Shown here: positions 1 to 6,213 of the stretch, in pieces
How the letters are laid out: each line of letters begins with the position of its first letter
Position numbering within the stretch: position 1 is the first letter of the stretch
From: CBFHWY01 sp965659675
GTDB taxonomy: Bacteria > Bacteroidota > Bacteroidia > Flavobacteriales_G > Salibacteraceae
Length of the DNA stretch: 9,385 bases
NCBI GenBank assembly: GCA_965659675.1
Contig: CBFHWY010000094.1
Coordinates: forward strand, 1-9,385
Direction of reading: 5' to 3'
The notes under the pieces: generated by a model
Told to the model about the DNA's origin: nothing
Database searches by the model: none
Seen by the model: only the letters and a program-made list of their open reading frames with translations
Position numbers and translations under genes: made by a program

Positions 1-872
1 ATCAATTGAAGCTCATTCTGGATCGCTCAAAAAAGAAACTCTTTGATATACGAGCAAAGCGCGAGCGTCCAGGTTTAGATGATAAATCACTTTGTAGCTG
101 GAATGCCCTAATGGTGCAAGCCTATGTTGATGCTTACATGGCTTTAGGCGAGAAGGAATACCTCGATCAGGCTAAAAAGTCCATGGATTTCATACTGAAA
201 GAGCAGCGCAGAGACGATTACGGATTATGGCACAGCTGGAAGGATGGAAAAGCCAGCATCAATGGATACCTGGAAGATTACTGTTTTACGATCGAAGCTT
301 CATTAGCGCTTTATCAAGCCAACTTTGAGGTTCAGTATCTCAATGAAGCCAGGGTTTTAGCGGAATATGCGATCAAGCATTTCTATAATCTAGAGAACAG
401 GATGTTCTTTTTTACTTCAGATATCGACGAAAAACTCGTGGCCAGAAAAATGGAGATCACCGATAATGTGATCCCAGCATCCAACTCATCCATTGCCAAA
501 GGCTTATTCTACCTTGGGCATTATTTTGAAGAGGAGGAGTTTCTGAAGATCTCAACATCCATGCTCAATAATGTGCAATCGAACTTCGAGGATTATCCTT
601 CTGGATATTCAAACTGGATGATGCTCGCTATGCACCAGATCGAAGATTTCTACGAGATCGCGATCTCAGGAGAAAAATGTGATGAGCGCTCGCTGGAATT
701 TGGTCAGCATTATCTGCCAAACAAGATGTTTATTGGGAGCGAACGCGAGAGTTCTCTTCCCTTGCTTGAGTACAAATTCATCGATGGTCAAACCACCATC
801 TATGTTTGTGTGAATAAGTCCTGTCAGATGCCAGTAACGGAAGTTAGTGAAGCCCTGAAGCAGATAAAATGA
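1..872 (+). CDS. YyaL/DUF255-family (SPATA20-like) protein, C-terminal part
   Basis: The reading frame is open to the left edge (first whole codon at 3), so this is the last ~290 residues of a longer protein; the family is usually about 650-700 residues. The TTG at 6 is therefore not a start. The visible part matches the alpha-helical toroid half of COG1331/YyaL: an 'LFDIRAKRERPGLDDK' segment followed by 'SWNALMVQAYVDA', a 'GYLEDYCFTIEASLALYQ' helix, 'PASNSSIAKGLFYLG', and the characteristic C-terminal strand 'TTIYVCVNKSCQMPVT'. The N-terminal thioredoxin-like DUF255 domain would lie outside the window. The biochemical role of the family is not established; its fold resembles N-acylglucosamine epimerase-type helical barrels. 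Its stop codon overlaps the next start as ATGA (869-872), implying co-transcription and translational coupling. Family assignment is firm; function is unknown. Confidence 0.88.
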   Translation, partial: QLKLILDRSKKKLFDIRAKRERPGLDDKSLCSWNALMVQAYVDAYMALGEKEYLDQAKKSMDFILKEQRRDDYGLWHSWKDGKASINGYLEDYCFTIEASLALYQANFEVQYLNEARVLAEYAIKHFYNLENRMFFFTSDIDEKLVARKMEITDNVIPASNSSIAKGLFYLGHYFEEEEFLKISTSMLNNVQSNFEDYPSGYSNWMMLAMHQIEDFYEIAISGEKCDERSLEFGQHYLPNKMFIGSERESSLPLLEYKFIDGQTTIYVCVNKSCQMPVTEVSEALKQIK

Positions 873-1771
873 GGCGAGCGATCCTGATCAATCTTCTTGT
901 TCTTTTTGCTCTGGGTCTACAGGCTCAGATCATCGATAACTCCAAGGGACTTTTGGTGGATGGGGAATCCTATTTTAATCCTGAATTCATCAAACGAAAT
1001 AAGATCAGGCGCATCATTGGTGAGCTTGCAGTGAAGGAGGAAATGCAACCGATCCGTACAAAAGGCTTGATCCATTATTTTGAGTTCGACCGGGAAGGCA
1101 GACTGGTGGAAAAGCTTAAGACCTTTAAACTGCGCGGAGGTCGTATTGATACTTCTTCTCAAACCTTCGCCTACAACGACCTCGATCAGTTGATCAGGGA
1201 AAGCACCTATGAAAGTAGTGGTTACAGTTCCCAAAAGTATGCCTATGATGATTCGGGGCGAGTGGTATCTCAGACCTTTTATCGCGGAGAGAATTTGAGT
1301 CCCTTCAGCTATCAGCTGGAGAAAGGAAAGACCATGGCTTTAAAGGAGGAGCAGTTTGCCTATGAACAGATCGATTCACTCAATTTTAGAAAGGTCTATT
1401 ACAACTCAAATGGAGCTCCATACATGGAGGGGATCATCACATATAACAGAGAGGGCTTTAAAATATCTGAGAAAATTCGTTTTTATGCGATCGAAAGGAA
1501 CTCAGAGGTCAATTTCCAATATGATGAATACGGGCGGCTCGAAGAGATCGAAAAGAGATCGCGTATTTATAAAAGTACAAACAGCCGGATATCATTTGAG
1601 TATGATGAATACGATAATGTGATCGCTGAAAAACGATTTAAGAATGGTGACCGAATTCTGAATAGAGAGTTTCTATATGATGTATCCACTTTTCTGCTCA
1701 AGGCTGAGTTGAGCAAGAATGAGGAAAACCACACCATTCACATCATCAAATACCGCTACGAGTATTATTAA
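869..1771 (+). CDS. Secreted protein with degenerate YD (RHS-like) repeats
   Basis: This gene encodes 300 residues. Residues 1-20 are a classic signal peptide (RR, a hydrophobic LINLLVLFALGL core, then QAQ), so the product is exported to the periplasm or cell surface; there is no lipobox cysteine and no other membrane segment. From residue 70 on there are about six degenerate repeats of the form [F/Y]-x-Y/F-[D/N]-x-x-[G/D]-x-[L/V], at roughly 71-83, 99-113, 124-138, 190-206, 216-231 and 243-257, for example 'FQYDEYGRL' and 'FEYDEYDNV'. These resemble single YD repeats of RHS proteins, and would form beta-hairpin units. There is no RHS core protease motif, toxin tip or type IX sorting domain at the C-terminus, and it is far too short for a polymorphic toxin. 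The start ATG sits inside the stop of the upstream YyaL-like gene. I do not recognise a specific function; similar small secreted repeat proteins are common in Bacteroidota. Confidence 0.8.
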   Translation: MRRAILINLLVLFALGLQAQIIDNSKGLLVDGESYFNPEFIKRNKIRRIIGELAVKEEMQPIRTKGLIHYFEFDREGRLVEKLKTFKLRGGRIDTSSQTFAYNDLDQLIRESTYESSGYSSQKYAYDDSGRVVSQTFYRGENLSPFSYQLEKGKTMALKEEQFAYEQIDSLNFRKVYYNSNGAPYMEGIITYNREGFKISEKIRFYAIERNSEVNFQYDEYGRLEEIEKRSRIYKSTNSRISFEYDEYDNVIAEKRFKNGDRILNREFLYDVSTFLLKAELSKNEENHTIHIIKYRYEYY

Positions 1772-1783
1772 TACTGCTTTTTT
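1761..1783 (+). terminator. Possible weak terminator at convergent gene ends
   Basis: The sequence AGTATTATTAATACT (1761-1775) is an inverted repeat that can fold as a 6-bp stem (AGTATT/AATACT) with a 3-base loop, followed after GC by six T residues (1778-1783). On the plus strand it lies over the stop codon of the YD-repeat gene and would end that transcript. The stem is entirely A/T plus one G-C pair, so it is weak, and it lies inside the coding end of tsaB on the other strand. It is offered as a candidate because there is no other space for a terminator between the converging genes. Confidence 0.3.
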
Positions 1784-2445
1784 GGCTTGATGGCGATGAA
1801 TTCTTTGAGGTAGAAGGGCTCAAAGTAAGCACTGTCTTCGAAGTCCTGCTTTTCAAATTTCTCCTCGGCTAGCTTCGCCATTCCTTTGCAGGAAGGGTAG
1901 AGGTCATCCACAAACTTAGCAGAGGCATCATTGCACACATCCTTGAACTTTGATGCTCCATCTCCCGCAAAAAGACAGCTGCCTTCTTTGAGGTGCTCAT
2001 GAAAGCTATTCTCATCGAGGATCTTTGCCTCTATATCGGTCAGGCGATTGAGTTCTGCATCATAAACCGCCGTGTAAACTTCCATTCGCCTTGCATCCGT
2101 CATCGGGACATAATACACTGCATCTACCTCGCTCATTTGATGGGCGATGATACGAAGGGATTCGATCGAAATGATCGGGATTTCAGCAGCATATGAGATT
2201 CCTTTGGCCAGCGAAACGCCAATTCGAAGACCGGTATAAGAACCAGGACCCTTTCCCACCGCTATGGTATCGAGGTCTTTAGATCTTATATTGGCTTCAG
2301 ACAGGACATCCTGAATGAAGCTCGCCATGTGCTCAGAGTGAGTGTAACCTTCATTGGCTTCTCGAATAGCGATCAATTCTCCATTCACCGAAAGTCCAAC
2401 TGAACAATTCGTAGTAGAGGATTCAAGCAAAAGGATCTTCGCCAT
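1768..2445 (-). CDS. tsaB: tRNA threonylcarbamoyladenosine (t6A) biosynthesis protein TsaB
   Basis: TsaB is the non-catalytic ASKHA-fold partner of TsaD. With TsaE the complex moves the threonylcarbamoyl group made by TsaC onto A37 of ANN-decoding tRNAs in the cytoplasm. The 225-residue product has the usual TsaB length. It starts with the typical strand 'MAKILLLESSTTNCSVGL', carries the HSEHM segment at 36-40 and the family signature 'GKGPGSYTGLRIG' at 64-76, which separates it from the longer metal-binding TsaD. The start ATG (2443-2445) shares one base with the stop of the upstream adaptor gene (TAATG on the minus strand), so it is the third gene of a tolC-adaptor-tsaB unit. No ribosome binding site is evident, consistent with translational coupling. 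The stop overlaps the opposing gene within TTAA at 1768-1771. Confidence 0.95.
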   Translation of the reverse strand: MAKILLLESSTTNCSVGLSVNGELIAIREANEGYTHSEHMASFIQDVLSEANIRSKDLDTIAVGKGPGSYTGLRIGVSLAKGISYAAEIPIISIESLRIIAHQMSEVDAVYYVPMTDARRMEVYTAVYDAELNRLTDIEAKILDENSFHEHLKEGSCLFAGDGASKFKDVCNDASAKFVDDLYPSCKGMAKLAEEKFEKQDFEDSAYFEPFYLKEFIAIKPKKQY

Positions 2446-3758
2446 TAGTCTTTATCTGCAGCTGAGAAGAAGTCATCTTTATCCGTCACTTCTATACTTT
2501 TTCCATCCTTTAAACGAGTAGAGATGGCCGAGTATGGACCAGTAACAACTTTATCTTCCATCGACAGGCCCGACTTGATCTCAATAAATTCCTTATCCTG
2601 AATTCCGCTTTCTACAAAAACGAGCCTGGCTTTTTTGCCGTCTATCAGGAAGACACATTCTTTCAGCTTATCCAGACCATCAGCAACACTGGTGTCTTCT
2701 CGAAGGGTGACAGATTGAATGGGTACCCTCATGACATCAAATACACGGTCGGTATTGATGTTTACCACGGCACTCATACCTGGACGAAAAGGCGAGAGGT
2801 GCGTCCGGCTAGTATCAATGAGGTCATCATATGAAGAGCGAAGAATTCTGATCTTCACATCAAAGGTGGTTACCTGATCAGTTCCCATGGCGGCTGCTGC
2901 ATTCGCATTATTAGAAGAATTAGCGATCTCAGTGACCACTCCTTTAAAGATACGATCCAGAAAAGCGTCTACTTCAATATCGGCGGTATCTCCAATGCCT
3001 ACCCTGACAATGTCATTCTCGTTCACTTCTACATTAACTTCCATAGCCGTGAGGTCGGCAATACGCATGACTTCCGTTCCAGCCATCTGTGCCGTTCCCA
3101 CAACGCGTTCTCCGGGCTCAACATCTCTCATCGATACGGTTCCATCCATTGGAGCCCGAATAACTGTTCTCAAAAGATTGTTGTCTGCTTCTTTCAGCGC
3201 AGCGCGTGAGCTTTGCACATTAAATTCAGCAGCACTAACCGATTGCTTGGCAGCTTCAAGGTCAGCTTTTGCCACTTCAAAGGCAGACAGTGCTGCATCG
3301 TACTCCGCTTCTGAGATCGCTTTTTGATCCCAAAGGCTTTTATTTCTTTTAAAGGTGGCTTCGGCGTTGATGAGTCGGGCCTTAGCCTGGGCCTGGCGCG
3401 CTTTTGCATTCGCGAGGTTAGCGCGAGATGAATTTAAGGCGGCATTGATACGGTCTCTTGCAGATTCCAAAAGGTCTGGATTGATCTTGATCAAAACATC
3501 CCCTTCCTTTACCTTGTCACCTTCGTTCACCATTACTTCGATCACCTCACCGGCAACTTCAGGGCTGATGCTCACTTCCACTTCTGGTTGGATCTTTCCG
3601 TTGGAGGAAACGATCTCTGTGATATTTCCTTTGCTGATTTCTTCGGCATAAACTTCTGTTCCTGTGCTGCCAAATTGCTTTCGAAGCACTACTGCAACAA
3701 CGAGAAGCAGCACTACAGCTGCACCGATGATGATCTTATTTCTTTTTGACTTAAACAT
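2445..3758 (-). CDS. Periplasmic adaptor subunit of a tripartite efflux system (MacA/HlyD family)
   Basis: This gene encodes a 437-residue membrane fusion protein that would bridge an inner-membrane transporter and the TolC-type channel encoded just upstream. An N-terminal anchor helix spans about residues 9-25 after a basic KSKRNK start, so the protein is anchored in the inner membrane with its bulk in the periplasm; there is no lipobox. The first half of the biotinyl-lipoyl domain is at about 60-93 ('SPEVAGEVIEVMVNEGDKVKEGD'-like pattern) and the second half at about 196-236 ('IRAPMDGTVSMRDVEPGERV'). Between them is an Ala/Lys/Gln-rich coiled-coil hairpin at about 95-195. The beta-barrel and membrane-proximal domains follow, with an Asn/Ala-rich loop at 280-292 and the 'FRPGMSAVVNI' segment at 324-334. 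It lies 2 bases downstream of tolC. Domain order fits MacA-like adaptors that partner MacB ABC transporters, but no ABC or RND pump gene is present here, so substrate and partner are unknown. Confidence 0.9.
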   Translation of the reverse strand: MFKSKRNKIIIGAAVVLLLVVAVVLRKQFGSTGTEVYAEEISKGNITEIVSSNGKIQPEVEVSISPEVAGEVIEVMVNEGDKVKEGDVLIKINPDLLESARDRINAALNSSRANLANAKARQAQAKARLINAEATFKRNKSLWDQKAISEAEYDAALSAFEVAKADLEAAKQSVSAAEFNVQSSRAALKEADNNLLRTVIRAPMDGTVSMRDVEPGERVVGTAQMAGTEVMRIADLTAMEVNVEVNENDIVRVGIGDTADIEVDAFLDRIFKGVVTEIANSSNNANAAAAMGTDQVTTFDVKIRILRSSYDDLIDTSRTHLSPFRPGMSAVVNINTDRVFDVMRVPIQSVTLREDTSVADGLDKLKECVFLIDGKKARLVFVESGIQDKEFIEIKSGLSMEDKVVTGPYSAISTRLKDGKSIEVTDKDDFFSAADKD

Positions 3759-3760
3759 AA

Positions 3761-5170
3761 TTACTGGAGCGTGATGGGTTTTCCCTGATAGAAATCGAGG
3801 ATCTTGGTTTTGAAGATATAATCAAACTTTGCGCGAAGTACATCCGATTCTGCCCGGCTCAAATTCACTTTGGCATTGTTGTAATCCACTGAGTTGACCA
3901 TGCCAACATTAAAGCGTTGTTCAACGTAGCCAAAGGATTCCTCAAGTGATTCCAAAGCTTTCACCGATGCGCGATATTGCTTGAGCGAAGCGCGTGCATC
4001 TGCATAGGCGCGTTGAATGTCCTGATTGATCTGATTCTTAGCGATCTTCACATTGGTCTCTGAAATCTCCCTATTGATCTTTGCCTGGCTGATACTTGTA
4101 TTTGCCTGGAAGCCATTGAATATTGGTACGCTGAGCGTAAGCGCAACCGACTGGTTGAAGTTTTCAGAGATCTGATCTCCGAAAGACATGATCTCAGGGA
4201 ATGAAATGCTGGGGGTATAAACTGGCTCTCCACTTTCTGTGAAGCCGATCTGCCGCTCTCCTTCAATTACTGGCTGACTGATGTCTGATCGCAGTCCAGA
4301 ATAACCACTTCCTATATTTCCACTCAGTGTTAAGCTTGGGTAGCGAGCCGCTTTAGAAACAGCCAAACTCTTTTCAGCTCCCAACATACGGCTCTCAGCG
4401 CCTTTGATCTGAGGCATAACACGTAAAGCCTGATCATAGATCTGTCCGGGTGTAGAGGCAATATCCGTGTTTTCAGCCAACGCTAAATTAGGTTTGACAA
4501 TTCGGAAATCCTGAATGGAATCCAATTGAATGAGTTGTTTTAGGTTAAGGTATCCCAGGTCAAGTTGATTCTCCGCATTCACCACATTAAGTTCTTCCGT
4601 AGCCAGCTGAGCTTCGATATTGAGCAGGTCAGATTTTGCGATGCTGCCTGCATTAAACAGTTTTTCATTTCGGGAGACCTGTTTTTTGGTCACCTGCATT
4701 TGGTTGCGTGCATTAAACAGTTGTTCTTCAGCAAATAGCACGGCGAGGTAGGCATTGGCAACGGCCAAACTGATATCATTCCTAGCCTGATCGAGTTCAT
4801 AGCGACTTGCTTCAAGGGCAAATTCGGACGATCGGTTGGTGTTCAGGTTTTGAAAACCATTAAAGAGGGTCATGTTGGCACGCAGACCAAATTGGTTTGC
4901 ACGTACCGTATTCGTCGCAAACTGGTTGGTAAAGGGGTCGATGGTCTGACCAAAATTGAACACGTTCGTTCCAAAGGCATTTACCGTAGGGTAATAAGTG
5001 CCTCGGGCTTGCTGAAGTTGTTGTTCGGAGAGTTTGGTTTGAAGCTGTGATTGTTTCACCTGAAGGTTGTGAGACAAGGCATGTTCAATGCATTGTTCCA
5101 GACTCCAATAAGTTTGAGCTGAGGCACTCATGCCAAGAGAGATCAAACAAAGTATGAGCAGATTTTTCAT
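3761..5170 (-). CDS. TolC-family outer-membrane efflux protein
   Basis: This gene encodes the outer-membrane channel of a tripartite exporter, with 469 residues from the ATG at 5168-5170. A TTG at 5177-5179 is in frame but rejected as start, because it lies within the putative promoter element and would add three residues before a good signal peptide ('MKNLLILCLISLGMSASAQ'). The mature protein begins with the family-typical 'WSLEQCIEHALSHNLQVKQ', and shows two structural repeats of long amphipathic helices with beta-strand segments. These include 'NVFNFGQTIDPFTNQF' and 'TLFNGFQNLNTN' in the first repeat and 'SVPIFNGFQANTSISQAKIN' in the second. The conserved hairpin-tip segments 'KLFNAGSIAKSDLLNIEAQLA' (first repeat) and 'QRFNVGMVNSVDYNNAKVNL' (second) are visible. 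It is the first gene of the leftward unit, with the adaptor 2 bases downstream, which makes the pairing of channel and adaptor near certain. Confidence 0.93.
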   Translation of the reverse strand: MKNLLILCLISLGMSASAQTYWSLEQCIEHALSHNLQVKQSQLQTKLSEQQLQQARGTYYPTVNAFGTNVFNFGQTIDPFTNQFATNTVRANQFGLRANMTLFNGFQNLNTNRSSEFALEASRYELDQARNDISLAVANAYLAVLFAEEQLFNARNQMQVTKKQVSRNEKLFNAGSIAKSDLLNIEAQLATEELNVVNAENQLDLGYLNLKQLIQLDSIQDFRIVKPNLALAENTDIASTPGQIYDQALRVMPQIKGAESRMLGAEKSLAVSKAARYPSLTLSGNIGSGYSGLRSDISQPVIEGERQIGFTESGEPVYTPSISFPEIMSFGDQISENFNQSVALTLSVPIFNGFQANTSISQAKINREISETNVKIAKNQINQDIQRAYADARASLKQYRASVKALESLEESFGYVEQRFNVGMVNSVDYNNAKVNLSRAESDVLRAKFDYIFKTKILDFYQGKPITLQ

Positions 5171-5176
5171 CACTAG

Positions 5177-5184
5177 CAAATGTA
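5177..5184 (-). promoter_or_regulatory. Candidate Bacteroidota -7 promoter element for tolC operon
   Basis: Read on the minus strand, the bases are TACATTTG, an exact match to the Bacteroidota primary sigma factor element TAnnTTTG. It ends only 6 bases before the tolC ATG, so transcription would begin at or next to the start codon. A TTG at 5200-5202 lies 15 bases upstream, somewhat closer than is usual for the -33 element, so the upstream half is weak. Confidence 0.45.
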
Positions 5185-5281
5185 GTTTTTATGAATCGAC
5201 AAGCCTTGAATTTCAGTCGGGTGGGCGAGGTAGGCATTGACTGGTGAGCATGCTTGATGGGTGGTTGGGAGCAGTAGGCTG

Positions 5282-5309
5282 CAAGCTACAAGCCCCAAGC
5301 CTCAAGCTA
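5282..5309 (+). repeat. Left heptad array, four CAAGCNN units
   Basis: Four 7-base units stand head to tail without a break: CAAGCTA (5282-5288), CAAGCCC (5289-5295), CAAGCCT (5296-5302) and CAAGCTA (5303-5309). More degenerate units appear to flank them (TAGGCTG at 5275-5281; AGGCCTC-like sequence to about 5322). The first five bases of each core unit are invariant and the last two vary. The segment 5296-5308 pairs perfectly with 5368-5380 of the right array. Confidence 0.85.
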
Positions 5310-5355
5310 AGCCGCAGGCCTCTACCCTCAGACTCCCATCTCCAAACAAAATCAA

Positions 5356-5383
5356 CTTGCAGCTTGCAGCTTGAGGCTTGAAG
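5356..5383 (-). repeat. Right heptad array, inverted copy of the left array
   Basis: Four units of CTTGNNG stand head to tail on the plus strand: CTTGCAG (5356-5362), CTTGCAG (5363-5369), CTTGAGG (5370-5376) and CTTGAAG (5377-5383). They are followed by CTTACTA (5384-5390), which merges into the cysQ promoter candidate. On the minus strand these carry the same CAAGC core as the left array, so the two arrays are inverted relative to one another. A perfect 13-bp match (5368-5380 with 5296-5308) plus further pairing in other heptad registers could give a long hairpin or cruciform with a loop of about 60 bases. Confidence 0.85.
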
Positions 5384-5388
5384 CTTAC

Positions 5389-5396
5389 TAACTTCG
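5389..5396 (+). promoter_or_regulatory. Candidate -7 promoter element for cysQ-gmd-fcl operon
   Basis: TAACTTCG differs at one position from the Bacteroidota element TAnnTTTG and lies 4 bases before the cysQ ATG, again implying a leader of almost no length. TTG trinucleotides upstream all belong to the heptad array (for example 5364-5366, 22 bases away, or 5371-5373, 15 bases away), so any -33 contact would be made by the repeat itself. Confidence 0.35.
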
Positions 5397-5400
5397 CGCC

Positions 5401-6213
5401 ATGAACTACAAGCAACTTTTGCAAACCGCAATTCAAGCAGTTCTCGAAGCATCCGATGAGATCCTGGAAGTATATGAGGGCGCCATAGAAGTGGACCTGA
5501 AAGAAGATAAGAGTCCACTTACCGAGGCCGATCGCAGGGCAAATGCGGTCATCGAAAAGAAATTACAGGAGACCAATATTCCGATATTGAGTGAAGAAGG
5601 AAAAGACATCCCCTTTGAAGAGCGCAAACAATGGTCGGCCTTCTGGTTGGTGGATCCACTGGATGGAACCAAGGAGTTCATCAAAAGAAATGGGGAGTTC
5701 ACTGTCAACATCGCACTCATCGAAGAGGGATACCCAAGTTTGGGGATCATTTTTGTGCCTGTAAAACAAGAGCTTTACTTTGGGGGTTCCGCATTAAATG
5801 CTGCCTATAAATTTTCAGATGACTTAATGCCTGACTTCGATGTGGAGAAGCTTATCAACACGGCGAATGAATTACCTTTGAAGCAAAATGAAGCTGGTTT
5901 GGTGCACGTCGTGGGAAGTCGTTCTCACATGTCGCCCGAAACCATGGAATTTGTAGAGGAGATTCGCAACACTGGTAAAGAAGTTGGCGTAGTCTCCATG
6001 GGTTCTTCTTTGAAGATCTGTTTGGTAGCCGAAGGCACTGCAGATGTTTATCCGAGATTTGCCCCGACCATGGAGTGGGACACAGGAGCCGGACAAGCGA
6101 TCGCCGAGGGTGCTGGCAAGGAGTTCATCGACTGGCAAACTAAAGAGCGAAAAACATATAACAACGAGAACCTCTTGAACAATTGGTTTCTGGTAAAAGG
6201 AGATTATGAGTAA
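5401..6213 (+). CDS. cysQ: 3'(2'),5'-bisphosphate nucleotidase CysQ
   Basis: This is a cytoplasmic, Mg-dependent, lithium-sensitive-type phosphatase of the inositol monophosphatase superfamily. It hydrolyses PAP (left by PAPS reductase and sulfotransferases) to AMP, and PAPS to APS. The 270 residues match the usual CysQ length. Metal and catalytic motifs are present: 'LTEADRRA' with D44, the glutamate pair E65-E66 in 'LSEEGKD', 'DPLDGTKEFI' with D85 and D88 at 85-94, 'GSSLKICLVAEGTADVYPR' at 201-219, and 'EWDTGAGQAI' with D227. The 'DGTKEFI' form is characteristic of CysQ rather than of inositol monophosphatases. It starts at the ATG directly after the promoter candidate and is first gene of the rightward operon; its last 8 bases overlap gmd. 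In many Bacteroidota cysQ sits near sulfate-activation and sulfotransferase genes, but none of these are within the window. Confidence 0.94.
   Translation: MNYKQLLQTAIQAVLEASDEILEVYEGAIEVDLKEDKSPLTEADRRANAVIEKKLQETNIPILSEEGKDIPFEERKQWSAFWLVDPLDGTKEFIKRNGEFTVNIALIEEGYPSLGIIFVPVKQELYFGGSALNAAYKFSDDLMPDFDVEKLINTANELPLKQNEAGLVHVVGSRSHMSPETMEFVEEIRNTGKEVGVVSMGSSLKICLVAEGTADVYPRFAPTMEWDTGAGQAIAEGAGKEFIDWQTKERKTYNNENLLNNWFLVKGDYE
6197..6203 (+). promoter_or_regulatory. Shine-Dalgarno-like site before gmd
   Basis: AAGGAGA lies just upstream of the gmd ATG, inside the last codons of cysQ. It is the clearest Shine-Dalgarno match at any start in the window, although the gap from AAGGAG to the ATG is only 3 bases, shorter than ideal. 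It supports the start at 6206, which also gives the expected N-terminus. Confidence 0.45.

Larger units (their letters stand above)
5171..5400. other. Divergent intergenic region between tolC and cysQ
   Basis: This 230-base stretch is the only sizeable non-coding DNA in the window. It holds, from left to right, the leftward promoter candidate next to tolC, about 90 bases with no gene I can support (including a 16-base segment at 5224-5239 also found inside tolC), a heptad array, a roughly 45-base pyrimidine-rich spacer, a second inverted heptad array, and the rightward promoter candidate next to cysQ. The open frame across it on the minus strand reads as low-complexity repeat sequence and is not credible as a gene. 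Confidence 0.85.

Noticed and set aside
6..8. TTG as a start for the first gene
   Set aside because: The frame is open through it to the left edge, and the family has a large N-terminal region, so the gene is simply cut by the window.
1070..1771. RHS polymorphic toxin or contact-dependent toxin gene
   Set aside because: Only a handful of degenerate YD repeats, 300 residues in all, no RHS core motif, no C-terminal toxin and no immunity gene next to it.
2887..3327. Plus-strand open frame of 146 codons opposite the adaptor gene
   Set aside because: It is antisense to a clear adaptor gene, its Ser/Ala-rich translation mirrors the alanine-rich coiled coil, and no domain is recognisable.
4649..4722. 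Direct repeat TGCATTAAACAGTT at 4649-4662 and 4709-4722, 60 bases apart inside tolC
   Set aside because: Both copies encode LFNA in the helical hairpin, the second being the usual TolC-family 'LFNAGS' tip; best explained by coding constraint.
5177..5179. TTG as the tolC start, giving an N-terminal MLV extension
   Set aside because: It lies inside the promoter-like TACATTTG and adds residues ahead of a complete signal peptide; ATG at 5168-5170 is better.
5281..5390. CRISPR-like array
   Set aside because: Units are 7 bases long with no spacers, in two inverted blocks; no cas genes are near.
5213..5518. Minus-strand open frame of 101 codons across the tolC-cysQ intergenic region
   Set aside because: Its translation is the heptad array read as 'KLQASSCKLQ'-like low complexity, and it runs antisense into cysQ with no start signal or recognisable domain.
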